Source: Kaistia defluvii
Lineage (GTDB): Bacteria > Pseudomonadota > Alphaproteobacteria > Rhizobiales > Kaistiaceae
Assembly (NCBI RefSeq): GCF_026343955.1
Contig: NZ_JAPKNI010000003.1
Coordinates: 62,001 to 126,000, forward strand
Length of the DNA: 64,000 nucleotides
Direction of reading: 5' to 3'
Part shown: in pieces, positions 7,214 through 14,884 of the stretch
How the letters are laid out: every line of letters starts with the position of its first letter
Numbering within the stretch: position 1 is the first letter of the stretch
Translations under genes and position numbers: made by a program
Notes under the pieces: model-generated
Database searches by the model: none
What the model was told of the DNA's origin: nothing
What the model saw: the letters and a program-made list of their open reading frames with translations, nothing else

Positions 7214-8182
7214 ATGGATAGTGTCACCCGCAACCGAGTGCGCGCCCTCACCCTAGAGGACCTAGGGGTTAAGCCTGCGAGCTCGAGAGGCCAGACAGTC
7301 GGAGAGGCAGAGATCACCGCTCTTCCGGAAAACGACGAGGTGCTCATCGAAGTGCGGGCCGCGTTGAAAATGGGATTTGCCGGTGTCATATTTTCCGGCC
7401 CTCCAGGCACCGGAAAAAGTTGGTATGCAAAGCGTGCCGCGCTAGCGATCTCGGGCGATGTAGACGCCATTCGGATCGTGCAGTTTCACACCTCTTATCA
7501 ATATGAAGACTTCATGGAAGGCTTCAGCCCCCAGGAGGGCGGGGGGTTTCAGTTACAGAAGAAGACATTTCTTTTGCTGTGCGACGACGCATTAGAACAG
7601 CCAGAAACGACTTATGTTCTTTTAATCGACGAAATCAGTAGATGCGACGTGGCACGCGTGTTTGGCGAAGGATTGACATACATAGAATCAGACAAGAGAG
7701 GCCATAGTTTCACTCTATCGTCTGGGAACTCCATGATTATTCCGCCTAATATTGTCATACTGGCAACAATGAACCCATGGGATAAAGGGGTTGATGAACT
7801 CGATGTAGCGTTAGAACGGCGATTTGCCCGCATCGAAATGCCACCAAGCAGCGTAGAGCTGAAACGTATATTATTGCTGAAGCAAGCAGAACCAGAAATA
7901 TCTGCTAAGATTGTCGGATTTTTCGAATTTGTGCAAAGCCTTGATGACGAAATGTTGCACCTCGGCCATGCTTACTTCTTGGGGTGCACCGACGAGCTAA
8001 GCGCGCAACGCGCTTGGAAATTCAGTCTTCTGCCTTTTTTTAAGAAAACATGCCGTCTGGACAGGGTTACTCTTAATAGGATCGTAAAGCATTGGGACGG
8101 TTTGTTTACTCAGGCTAGCTTAGCAGCAGAGCCAACACCGGGCGCTCCGGATCAGGCGCCCGCCGCTGCCGAAGCTACCTAG
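7214..8182 (+). CDS. McrB-like AAA+ ATPase
   Basis: 322 residues. Walker A GPPGTGKS near residue 62, Walker B YVLLIDEISRCDVARVFGE near 135-153, and the sensor region ILATMNPWDKGVDELDVALERRFARIEM, whose MNxxDK pattern characterises McrB-type AAA+ motors of 5-methylcytosine restriction enzymes. Classical McrB has a long N-terminal DNA-binding domain that is absent here: the AAA+ core begins almost at once. The ATG at 7214 follows GAGG at a good distance and is preferred over a GTG overlapping the previous stop. It would assemble as a ring that drives DNA translocation for the McrC-like nuclease encoded next. Confidence 0.9.
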   Translation: MDSVTRNRVRALTLEDLGVKPASSRGQTVGEAEITALPENDEVLIEVRAALKMGFAGVIFSGPPGTGKSWYAKRAALAISGDVDAIRIVQFHTSYQYEDFMEGFSPQEGGGFQLQKKTFLLLCDDALEQPETTYVLLIDEISRCDVARVFGEGLTYIESDKRGHSFTLSSGNSMIIPPNIVILATMNPWDKGVDELDVALERRFARIEMPPSSVELKRILLLKQAEPEISAKIVGFFEFVQSLDDEMLHLGHAYFLGCTDELSAQRAWKFSLLPFFKKTCRLDRVTLNRIVKHWDGLFTQASLAAEPTPGAPDQAPAAAEAT

Positions 8183-8183
8183 G

Positions 8184-9536
8184 ATGCTTGGACTATCCGC
8201 GCTGGAGCAAACTCTCAGTGGTAGCGGTTCAGCCTCACCTTTGCTTCACGAGCGCATCCTCATCAAAGCACTGGAGCATGAGACCGTCCTTCTGCCACCA
8301 ACAGTTGTCCAGGCGGACGGAACCCTCGACGTCTATGACGATGTCCTCAATCGGTTTCGCTTGACCTACCATAAGACCCGCCCTTCAATTCAATGCGGGG
8401 GGTGGGTCGGATATATCCCGATAAATGATAAATACGCCCTCCAGGTTTCGACCCGCGTTCCGGTTGGCAATCTTGAGAGACTTGTCGCGATGGCGGCAGG
8501 GTATGCTCCCTCGGTCCTCCAAAAATACAAGCGCCTGTTCGCATCCACCGGGGATCGCCCAGAGGCTCTGTTTGACATTCTAGCTGACCAATTTCTGCTC
8601 GCGTTCGACCGAATCTGGGAACACGGACTAATTAAAACATACAATCGCGACACCAGGATCAGCGCCAACCCAAGCGGCCGCATCATGCCTTTTGAAACGG
8701 AGTGGCTAACGGCTAGGTCCGGCCGACCGACTGCAAAGTCCTCCAGCTTTCGCCGAACACCAGATTTCGGTCCGAACCGCATGCTGCGGTATGCGTTCGA
8801 GAAGTTATTCGTGCGGAACCTTGGCTTGCCAGACCAGAGCCAGCGGGCTCGCACACTTCAAATACGAACAGCGCTGCTTCGTCTAGGAGACGTGAGACCG
8901 GCATCCGCCTCCGAAGTCACCCCTTTGGCCGTCGCCAGCTATCTTAAGCGATTGCCCGCGCATCATGAGCAATATACCGACGCGCTGATTACGGCATTGC
9001 TGATTGTTTCCGACCGGGGGCTTTCCATACGCCATTCCGGCGGCATAGCTGAACTACCTTCGATTTTGATCGATATGGCGACCGTTTTTGAGAGCTATAT
9101 GCGCCACGTCCTGGGCGAGGGGCTGGCTCGGTATCAAGAGATAGCCGTAAAGGATGGCAACAAGGATGGGGCGACCGGAGCAAAATTGTCGCTATACAAT
9201 TCTGTACCAGCCGGAAGCAGCAATCCGGATGCGACACCAGACATAGTCATCGAAGTGAACGGCCGAACCGCTTTAATAATCGATGCAAAATACAAACCGG
9301 CCCCAAAGTCTCCTGATAGAAATGATGTCAACCAAGCGATCGTCTATGGAGCAAGGTATGATACGCCCAAGGTAATGCTACTTCATGCGGGTCGTCCTTC
9401 AGGGCGAATGTCCGTAGAACTCTGTGGGTCGATCGGCAGATATCAGGTTTACAACGGCATGATGGACCTAAACGCTCCGTCTATCGAGAAGGAAGAAATG
9501 GGATTCGTCGCGGCGGTTCTTAACCTACTGAAGTGA
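8184..9536 (+). CDS. McrC-like restriction nuclease subunit
   Basis: 450 residues starting one base after the ATPase stop. The C-terminal PD-(D/E)xK nuclease core is visible: TPDIVIEV near residue 351 and LIIDAKYK near 363-370 (catalytic D and D-x-K). The N-terminal part (GWVGYIPINDKYALQVSTRV; AGYAPSVLQKY) matches the McrC family. McrC contacts the McrB ring and cuts DNA. With a dedicated methyltransferase upstream the set is more likely a conventional restriction-modification system than a methyl-dependent type IV enzyme. It ends 60 bases before convergent phage lysis genes. Confidence 0.9.
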   Translation: MLGLSALEQTLSGSGSASPLLHERILIKALEHETVLLPPTVVQADGTLDVYDDVLNRFRLTYHKTRPSIQCGGWVGYIPINDKYALQVSTRVPVGNLERLVAMAAGYAPSVLQKYKRLFASTGDRPEALFDILADQFLLAFDRIWEHGLIKTYNRDTRISANPSGRIMPFETEWLTARSGRPTAKSSSFRRTPDFGPNRMLRYAFEKLFVRNLGLPDQSQRARTLQIRTALLRLGDVRPASASEVTPLAVASYLKRLPAHHEQYTDALITALLIVSDRGLSIRHSGGIAELPSILIDMATVFESYMRHVLGEGLARYQEIAVKDGNKDGATGAKLSLYNSVPAGSSNPDATPDIVIEVNGRTALIIDAKYKPAPKSPDRNDVNQAIVYGARYDTPKVMLLHAGRPSGRMSVELCGSIGRYQVYNGMMDLNAPSIEKEEMGFVAAVLNLLK

Positions 9537-9596
9537 AAATGCTCTGCTGGAACATGCCAGGGTTCAGACTTGAAGTGCCTATCGGCAAGGTTAGGC

Positions 9597-9962
9597 CTAC
9601 TTGTTGTGCCCGCTTGGAAGCCGCTTCAGGATCCGCTGCAACTTTGCCTCCGCCTTCTCCTCCGCCCGGCGCTCGATCTCCGCCTCATCGGCCGCGTCGC
9701 GCATCAGGTCGCGGATATCCTCGATCGCCGCGGTGCATGCTCGGAACGCAGTTCCCAGCCCGCGCACCTCTTCGACTAGTTCCTTGATGGGCTTGGTATC
9801 GGCGATCGAGGCGGCCGTGATCACCAGGTCGTCGGTCGGCTGAGCCTTCCCCTTGATGAAATATCCCACGAAGCAGGCAAAAGCGGCGCCGAGCAGACCG
9901 CCGACATAGAGGATCGAGCGAAGCCAGTCGGGCAGCGACGACACATCAGGCATTGCGTCCAT
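9597..9962 (-). CDS. Single-pass membrane protein of the lysis module (holin-like)
   Basis: About 121 residues with one transmembrane helix near the N-terminus (ILYVGGLLGAAFACFVGYFI) and a long charged, Ala/Glu-rich helical C-terminus (EIERRAEEKAEAKLQRILKR) likely to form a coiled coil. It is the last gene of the leftward lysis set and overlaps the preceding gene by 17 bases. Holin or holin-accessory function is inferred only from position and topology. Alternative ATG starts lie at 9953 and 9983. Confidence 0.6.
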   Translation of the reverse strand: MDAMPDVSSLPDWLRSILYVGGLLGAAFACFVGYFIKGKAQPTDDLVITAASIADTKPIKELVEEVRGLGTAFRACTAAIEDIRDLMRDAADEAEIERRAEEKAEAKLQRILKRLPSGHNK

Positions 9963-10410
9963 GTTTCCAGGCCTCGTCTGCATGCCGGGCGTCCGTCGAG
10001 GTCCGGACGATGTTGTAAATGTCGAGCGCGAAAAAGACGGCCGAGGCGGATAGGCCGGTCGCTGTCGTCTCAGTCACCCAAACGGATAGCGACTGGCTGA
10101 GCCAGAAAAAGCAGGACAGGAACGCCATCGCCGCCCGCACATGTGGCGATCGCCGCGACCAGGCCGTATCGGCGAAAGTCCCGTTGATGATCAGTGCCAC
10201 CAGGCGAAGTGCGGCAATGCCGAAGGCCGCGCCGCCCCAGAGCCCTTGCGATCCATGGTCGGCCAGCCACACCCAGGCAGGCCGCTCGAGATAGGCGGGC
10301 GTGAAGATGCAGTTGAGAGCCCATATCATCAGGATCAGCGCGAGCGCCCATTCCGAGGCCCGCGCCGGCAGGTGCTTGGTGATGCCGGTGGCGATGCGCG
10401 CGATGATCAT
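9946..10410 (-). CDS. Multi-pass membrane protein of the lysis module (putative holin)
   Basis: 154 residues with about four hydrophobic segments (ALALILMIWALNCIF, GLWGGAAFGIAALRLVALII, AAMAFLSCFFWLSQSLSVWV and a weaker GLSASAVFFALDIYNIV). The ATG at 10410 overlaps the stop of the spanin-like lipoprotein in ATGA, supporting this start over an upstream one. Located between spanin genes and another small membrane protein, it is a holin candidate; similar multi-pass proteins of unknown role occur at this place in other alphaproteobacterial prophages. Cargo 3' end: short, soluble, charged. Confidence 0.6.
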   Translation of the reverse strand: MIIARIATGITKHLPARASEWALALILMIWALNCIFTPAYLERPAWVWLADHGSQGLWGGAAFGIAALRLVALIINGTFADTAWSRRSPHVRAAMAFLSCFFWLSQSLSVWVTETTATGLSASAVFFALDIYNIVRTSTDARHADEAWKHGRNA

Positions 10411-10616
10411 GGCGACGGTTTCCAGCCGCAATGCTTCTCGCCAAACTCGTTGTGTGCGACGAAGTCCTGTCTCTGCGGCTTGGACAGGGCTTCATAGGCG
10501 CCGGTCGAGATCCGCCAGGACTTCTCTACGAGGCAGAAGTCACCGCCGCCGTGCGTCTGACAGCCAGCGAGAAGCACGGCGGTCCAAATCGGCAGGGCCA
10601 AGAGCGTCAATCTCAT
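10407..10616 (-). CDS. Rz1-like outer-membrane spanin lipoprotein
   Basis: 69 residues starting MRLTLLALPIW with a lipobox LLAGC, so it should be a lipoprotein. The 5' part overlaps the 3' end of the Rz-like gene by 77 bases in another frame, the arrangement known from lambda Rz/Rz1. Rz1 joins Rz to bridge inner and outer membranes and fuse them in the last step of lysis. It is less proline-rich than classical Rz1. It has two further cysteines in the mature part (FCLVEKSW, EKHCGW), which is unusual and could support a disulfide. Confidence 0.65.
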   Translation of the reverse strand: MRLTLLALPIWTAVLLAGCQTHGGGDFCLVEKSWRISTGAYEALSKPQRQDFVAHNEFGEKHCGWKPSP

Positions 10617-10791
10617 TCTCAAGATCCTTTCGGTCTTGGGCGGCAACTTCGTTCTCGTGCGCTTGGGCCGCCCTTTCCTGCGCGCGGCCTATGGCGAGCA
10701 GCTTCAGCACGAAGCCGGCCACGACCAGCACAAAAGCTCCACCGGCCGCGATATAGCGACCGGCGCGTGTGGCGAAGAACCAGGCGATCAC
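10540..10791 (-). CDS. Rz-like inner-membrane spanin
   Basis: 83 residues from a GTG that overlaps the endolysin stop as GTGA. After about 10 residues comes a transmembrane segment (YIAAGGAFVLVVAGFVLKLL) and then a charged coiled-coil-like stretch (AQERAAQAHENEVAAQDRKDLENEI), the architecture of i-spanins. The lipoprotein gene begins within its last third in a different frame, which strongly supports an Rz/Rz1 pair. A longer frame upstream is only the endolysin gene read in a wrong frame. Confidence 0.7.
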   Translation of the reverse strand: MIAWFFATRAGRYIAAGGAFVLVVAGFVLKLLAIGRAQERAAQAHENEVAAQDRKDLENEIDALGPADLDRRASRWLSDARRR

Positions 10792-11450
10792 GACGATGCC
10801 TGCAGGGCCTGGCGAATGAAGTGGAAGGCGGCGACCGCGGCTCCGATGACGATCACCGCTCCGATGGCATAGGCGATAGGACCAGGTCCGTTGGCTGCGG
10901 CGATCACCGTGCCGGCGGCGGTCGCCGCAGGCATCAGGACTGCCGGATTTGTAAGAACATTTGCCTTGGGCGGGGCGGCCGGCACCGAGGCGCTCGAGAC
11001 GAACGCTCCTTTCACCCAGAGGCCGCCCTCGGCATTGCGTCGATTCACCAAGCCGGTGATGCGCTTGCCGTTGTCGTTGACCCACTTCAGCAGCTCGGAC
11101 GGGACGGCGGCATAGTCGCCCCTGTTCAGCTTCTTCAACAGCGTCGAGCCGCGGAACTGCTTCTCGCCGATGTTGAAGACGAAGGAGACGAGCGCGGCGA
11201 ACTGGTTGTCGTTCAGCGACACCTTGACCAGCCGGCTGACGGTCTCTTCCGCTTCCCGAAGATCCTGCTTCAGCAGTTCCTCGGCTTTCGCTTCCGTGAT
11301 GACCGCGCCGGGTCTCACCACATAGTTGCTATCGGACGTGTGGCCGTATCCGATCGTGAGAACCTTGCCGGTATCCAGGTAGGCTTTGGGCTTGAAGCCC
11401 TCGAACCGTTTGACCATGGCGATGCCATCGCCCGAGATCTCGCGCGTCAT
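10788..11450 (-). CDS. Phage endolysin, lysozyme of glycoside hydrolase family 24
   Basis: 220 residues. The T4-type lysozyme start VKRFEGFKPKAYLDTGKVLTIGYGHT shows the catalytic Glu near residue 17 followed by the Asp/Thr pair; downstream FNIGEKQFRGSTLLKKLNRGDY and GLVNRRNAEGGLW are typical of the family. It hydrolyses the glycan strands of peptidoglycan. Unusually for R-type endolysins it has a C-terminal extension with a hydrophobic hairpin (about residues 165-215: NPAVLMPAATAAGTVIAAA and YAIGAVIVIGAAVAAFHF), which may anchor it to the inner membrane until lysis. GGAG precedes the ATG. First gene of the leftward lysis set. Confidence 0.93.
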   Translation of the reverse strand: MTREISGDGIAMVKRFEGFKPKAYLDTGKVLTIGYGHTSDSNYVVRPGAVITEAKAEELLKQDLREAEETVSRLVKVSLNDNQFAALVSFVFNIGEKQFRGSTLLKKLNRGDYAAVPSELLKWVNDNGKRITGLVNRRNAEGGLWVKGAFVSSASVPAAPPKANVLTNPAVLMPAATAAGTVIAAANGPGPIAYAIGAVIVIGAAVAAFHFIRQALQASS

Positions 11451-11507
11451 GTCTTGTCTCCGCGTTGTGAAAAGGTGGTGAGTGGTGAGTGGTGCGTTGC
11501 CGTCAGC

Positions 11508-12389
11508 TCAGGCGCTGGCGAGGCTTTCGAAGAGCGGCATGCCCCGCTGGGGTGACGGCACGCCACGCTCGTTACTGATGATCAACTCGGGGACGGTTTG
11601 CGCCGGCCCGGACGCGATGGAATAGGTCGTCTCGACCCGTTCGATCGCGAAGGCCTCGAAGGCCGCACGCACTTCCGGCGTGTCATTGATCGACAGGATG
11701 AATCCGCCGGCGATCGACCGCAGCTGCGTGGCCAATGTCACGAAATCCTCGGGGCCAAAGACACCCTTGCCGTAATCGTCCTCGGATCCGACATAGGGCG
11801 GATCGAGATAGAACAGCGTCCCCGGCCGGTCATAGCGCGTGATGAAATCGCCATAAGGCAGGCATTCGATTACCACCCCGGCGAGGCGCTCGTGGACCGC
11901 CTCGAGGATCGGACCCAGCTTCGTGACATCGAAGCGGGACGACTGTTCCGGCGACACGCCAAAGTTCCGGCCGCGAACCTTGCCGCCGAAGGCCAGGCGC
12001 TGCAGGTAGAGGAATCGCGCCGCCCGCTCGAGATCCGTCAGGGTCGACGGATCCGTCAGCGCGAGCCGCTCGAACTCCCGCCGGCTGGTGATCTGGTAGC
12101 GCAGCATTTCGAGGAAAGCGACGTAGTGGCGCTGGAGCACCCGAAAGAACCCCGCAACGTCGCCGCTGATGTCATTGATCACCTCCGCCTTAGGTGCCCG
12201 CTCCCGCTTCAGAAAGATGCCGCCCATGCCCACGAACGGCTCGGCATAGGTGACATGCGGGACCGCATCGATCATCGCGACCAGCCTGGCCGCGAGATTG
12301 CGCTTGCCGCCGATATAGCCGGCGACAGGCGAGACCGGCTCAACCGGCCGGAATTCCATTTCCATGGTTCGTTTACTCAGATCGGTCAT
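11508..12389 (-). CDS. DNA adenine N6-methyltransferase (D12/Dam class)
   Basis: About 293 residues. The AdoMet site YAEPFVGMGGIF (about residues 43-54) and catalytic FYLDPPYVGSEDDYGKG (about 190-205) define a D12-class N6-adenine enzyme like Dam; the N-terminal YIGGKRNL is also typical. As an orphan phage methylase it could shield phage DNA from restriction or affect packaging and gene control. It sits between the endolysin and tail fibre genes. The start is not certain; possibilities are a GTG at 12407, ATG at 12389 or ATG at 12365. Confidence 0.9.
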   Translation of the reverse strand: MTDLSKRTMEMEFRPVEPVSPVAGYIGGKRNLAARLVAMIDAVPHVTYAEPFVGMGGIFLKRERAPKAEVINDISGDVAGFFRVLQRHYVAFLEMLRYQITSRREFERLALTDPSTLTDLERAARFLYLQRLAFGGKVRGRNFGVSPEQSSRFDVTKLGPILEAVHERLAGVVIECLPYGDFITRYDRPGTLFYLDPPYVGSEDDYGKGVFGPEDFVTLATQLRSIAGGFILSINDTPEVRAAFEAFAIERVETTYSIASGPAQTVPELIISNERGVPSPQRGMPLFESLASA

Positions 12390-12478
12390 GTTCCGCGGGC
12401 TGTGCACAGCAGCGGCGGACGTGACGTTGAGCTTCTTGGCGTCGTGCGGGGCTTCAGGTGCCCACCTTATCCCGCAGT

Positions 12479-12498
12479 TCGGAGCGTTTGCGCGCTCC
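12479..12498 (-). terminator. Possible hairpin after the tail fibre operon
   Basis: CGGAGCG-TTTGCG-CGCTCCG forms a 7-bp stem in the 130-base gap between the tail-fibre accessory gene and the methylase. No T-run follows on the minus strand, so termination is uncertain. Confidence 0.3.
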
Positions 12499-12521
12499 GG
12501 GCCGTCCGCTCCTTGTGCGGG

Positions 12522-13112
12522 CTAAGGCCAGCGGGTGTCATCCGCATAGTCAGATGGAATATCGGCAGCATCCTTGATCGCCCATGACGAGGCATAGACG
12601 GCCGCGACGAAGGCCAAAGCCTGTTGCCCCAACTCGGCCACCTCCGCCGCGTTCAGCGCATGCATATTGTTGGCAGCGTCTCGGAAAGCTGCCGAGAACG
12701 CGCGATTGTTGAGGGCCGCTATCGTCGCGCCCAGTGCCAGGTTGCCGATGATCCCTTGAGACTTGGCGTCGACCTGGGCGAGGAATGACGCCCCCGACGA
12801 CAGCGCAATCGGAGCACCGGCGGCCAGACGTCGGTCCCGCTCGACGTCGATCGCGCTGGGGTCAATCTTGGCAGGCTGCGTGACGTTCACGAAGCGCACG
12901 ACCCCGGAAACCCGCTGCACACTGGACGACACGACTTCCATGCCGGCAGGGACATCTTCGGCAGGCGCGGGTCGAAACAGCCCGAGGGCGGCTAGCTCTG
13001 CATCAGGCCAAAGCTCGGCGATGTTCTCGGAGTACAGATCCCCGTTGATCCTTTCGGATGCGCTCCACGCGCTGAAAACATTCGGGGACACTTCCTTGAA
13101 GAGCTGGGCCAT
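12522..13112 (-). CDS. Tail fibre accessory protein with DUF4376-like domain
   Basis: 196 residues. The middle and C-terminal part (IDVERDRRLAAGAPI ... FLAQVDAKSQGIIGNLALGA ... NNMHALNAAEVAELGQQALAFVAAVYASSWAIKDA) matches the DUF4376 domain found in proteins at the end of phage tail fibre operons, where they act in fibre assembly or at the tip. The ATG overlaps the stop of the beta-propeller gene by one base, so the two are coupled. Precise role unknown. Confidence 0.75.
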   Translation of the reverse strand: MAQLFKEVSPNVFSAWSASERINGDLYSENIAELWPDAELAALGLFRPAPAEDVPAGMEVVSSSVQRVSGVVRFVNVTQPAKIDPSAIDVERDRRLAAGAPIALSSGASFLAQVDAKSQGIIGNLALGATIAALNNRAFSAAFRDAANNMHALNAAEVAELGQQALAFVAAVYASSWAIKDAADIPSDYADDTRWP

Positions 13113-14143
13113 CAGAACGGACTCCACGAGCATTTAATGGCGTTGCCTGTCGGCAGGGCGGCGGGGTTGGCCAGCTTGACGGGAGAGCCCCCCGTCAGAT
13201 CGTAGATGGTGACGTATGGGGGCGACGAGTGCGCGAGAGCAAGGAACAGATTGTCCTTGGACCACCCAGAACCAGCCACTGTGCCGGTCGGTAAAGTCGC
13301 AGGATTGGAACGACGAACGGGGCTCCCCGTCGACCAATTGTAGATCGCCATGTACGGCGAATTCAGGAAGCCCACCGTCACATCCAGTCCGTCCGGTGAC
13401 CACTCGGCGGACTGGCCATCGGAGCCGGGAAGCGACGACGGGTTGCTCGACTGCACCGGCACACCGGTGATCCAATCGTAGATCAGCATCCATGGCGACT
13501 GGTCGTGGGCGATCACGAGATACCGCCCGTCAGGAGACCAGGTGGCGCCGGATGCGCCGCCGAGAGAGCCTACCGTGGGAGGAACCACCGCCGGGTTTGC
13601 GATCTTCACGGGCGCTCCGGAAGACCAGTCATAGATCGTCACATACGGAGCGACGGCGTGGGCGATGGCCAGATAGCGACCATCAGGAGACCATGCTGCA
13701 GCATTGCCTACACCGGCCGGTAGGGTTGCCGGATTTGCGACCTTCACCGGAGCACCTGAAGCCCAATCGTAGATTGCTAGCCAAGGCGACGTGTTGTGGG
13801 CGACGGCCATGTATCGACCGTTAGGCGACCACGCCACGTATCGTCCGTTACCGCCAGGCAGTGTGGCCGGGTTCGCGATCTTCACCGGCACGCCCGAGCG
13901 CCAGTCATAGATCGTGATGAACGGGGTCGTCGTGTGCGCGATCGCGAGATATCGACCATCGGGCGACCAGCCGGCGCCGCGCCCGTTTCCTGTCGGAAGA
14001 GTGGCGGGGTTGGTCATTTTGATGGGGGAGCCGGTAGACCAGTCGTAGAGTGTGACGAAAGGCGAGGTGGTGTGGGCGACCGCAAGTATGCGTCGGTTCA
14101 ACCTCCACCTGGCAGCGCCAAGAAGCATGCTATCCGAAAGCAT
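13112..14143 (-). CDS. Seven-repeat beta-propeller protein in the tail fibre operon
   Basis: 343 residues made almost entirely of seven repeats of about 45 residues. Each runs RYLAIAH-TxPFITIYDW-xSGxPVKIANPATLP-xGNG-xxAWSPDG, with the WSPDGRYLA block recalling WD40-like (PD40) propellers. Seven blades would close a complete ring. There is no enzyme motif or signal peptide. The gene lies between a tail fibre-type protein and the DUF4376 gene, so a receptor-binding or fibre-tip role is a reasonable inference; a scaffold role is possible. The sixth repeat is the most divergent (LDVTVGFLNSPYMAIYNW). Confidence 0.85.
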   Translation of the reverse strand: MLSDSMLLGAARWRLNRRILAVAHTTSPFVTLYDWSTGSPIKMTNPATLPTGNGRGAGWSPDGRYLAIAHTTTPFITIYDWRSGVPVKIANPATLPGGNGRYVAWSPNGRYMAVAHNTSPWLAIYDWASGAPVKVANPATLPAGVGNAAAWSPDGRYLAIAHAVAPYVTIYDWSSGAPVKIANPAVVPPTVGSLGGASGATWSPDGRYLVIAHDQSPWMLIYDWITGVPVQSSNPSSLPGSDGQSAEWSPDGLDVTVGFLNSPYMAIYNWSTGSPVRRSNPATLPTGTVAGSGWSKDNLFLALAHSSPPYVTIYDLTGGSPVKLANPAALPTGNAIKCSWSPF

Positions 14144-14146
14144 GGG

Positions 14147-14875
14147 TCAAACCCCCACGCTGGAAACACTGTAGTCGACAGTACCGTCCAGGCGCACGTG
14201 ATAGTCGATCCGCCACCGGTCGTTCAGGTTCGGGGGGATAGGCGGCGCGGACGAGGAACCGACCGGGTTGGCGCCGGAGCCGTAGCCGAGCGTCCGCGAC
14301 CCCGATGCATTCTTGCCGGTAATGCAGCCCTTCTGACCGATGGCGGAAGCCATGCCGGAAAAGCTAAGCGTGCCGAGATGGCTGTACGCGGCAATGTCAA
14401 AATCCTGCCCGAGCGTTAGGTCCGCCGTCATCGAGGTGCCTGACTCGATCGGCACCGGCGTGGATCGCTGCGGCGCGGTCCACGTGCGCGCGACGTTCAC
14501 CAAGGATGCAGGCAGCAGCTTGCTCGAAGTCCCTGCCTGGGCTTCGGCCAGCGTGGCGATGCAAGCTTCCGTAAGGACAATCGCCACCTCGGCAGAGCCG
14601 GAAAGGTTGATCGGCGCCGTTGTCCCGGCGCTGTTGTTGATGACGGCCGTGCGGGCCAATACCGTTCCCGCCGAAGCATAGGTGCCGATGCCCGTTTCCC
14701 AGTTCGCTCCGTCCTCGATCAGGTACGGCACCGTGTCGCCATTGGCGACGCCGGCAGCCGCGAAGGTGCGGTAGTAGCCCTTTGCCGCATTCGCCACGGC
14801 AGCGCCGAGCGCAATAGCGCCCGTTCCGGTCGTCGCGGAGTTCACCCGCACCCGGTCTTTCAGTACGAAAGCCAT
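14147..14875 (-). CDS. Tail fibre-type structural protein
   Basis: 242 residues. The N-terminal part (AFVLKDRVRVNSATTGTGAI ... YYRTFAAAGVANGDTVPYLI ... GTYASAGTVLARTAVINNS) is a block I recognise from many alphaproteobacterial phage tail and fibre proteins. The C-terminal part is Gly/Ser-rich and likely the variable tip. AAGGA precedes the ATG at 14875 by seven bases, so this start is preferred to an upstream TTG. It lies three bases from the propeller gene and ten from the repeat protein. Confidence 0.75.
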   Translation of the reverse strand: MAFVLKDRVRVNSATTGTGAIALGAAVANAAKGYYRTFAAAGVANGDTVPYLIEDGANWETGIGTYASAGTVLARTAVINNSAGTTAPINLSGSAEVAIVLTEACIATLAEAQAGTSSKLLPASLVNVARTWTAPQRSTPVPIESGTSMTADLTLGQDFDIAAYSHLGTLSFSGMASAIGQKGCITGKNASGSRTLGYGSGANPVGSSSAPPIPPNLNDRWRIDYHVRLDGTVDYSVSSVGV

Positions 14876-14884
14876 GGTCAATCC

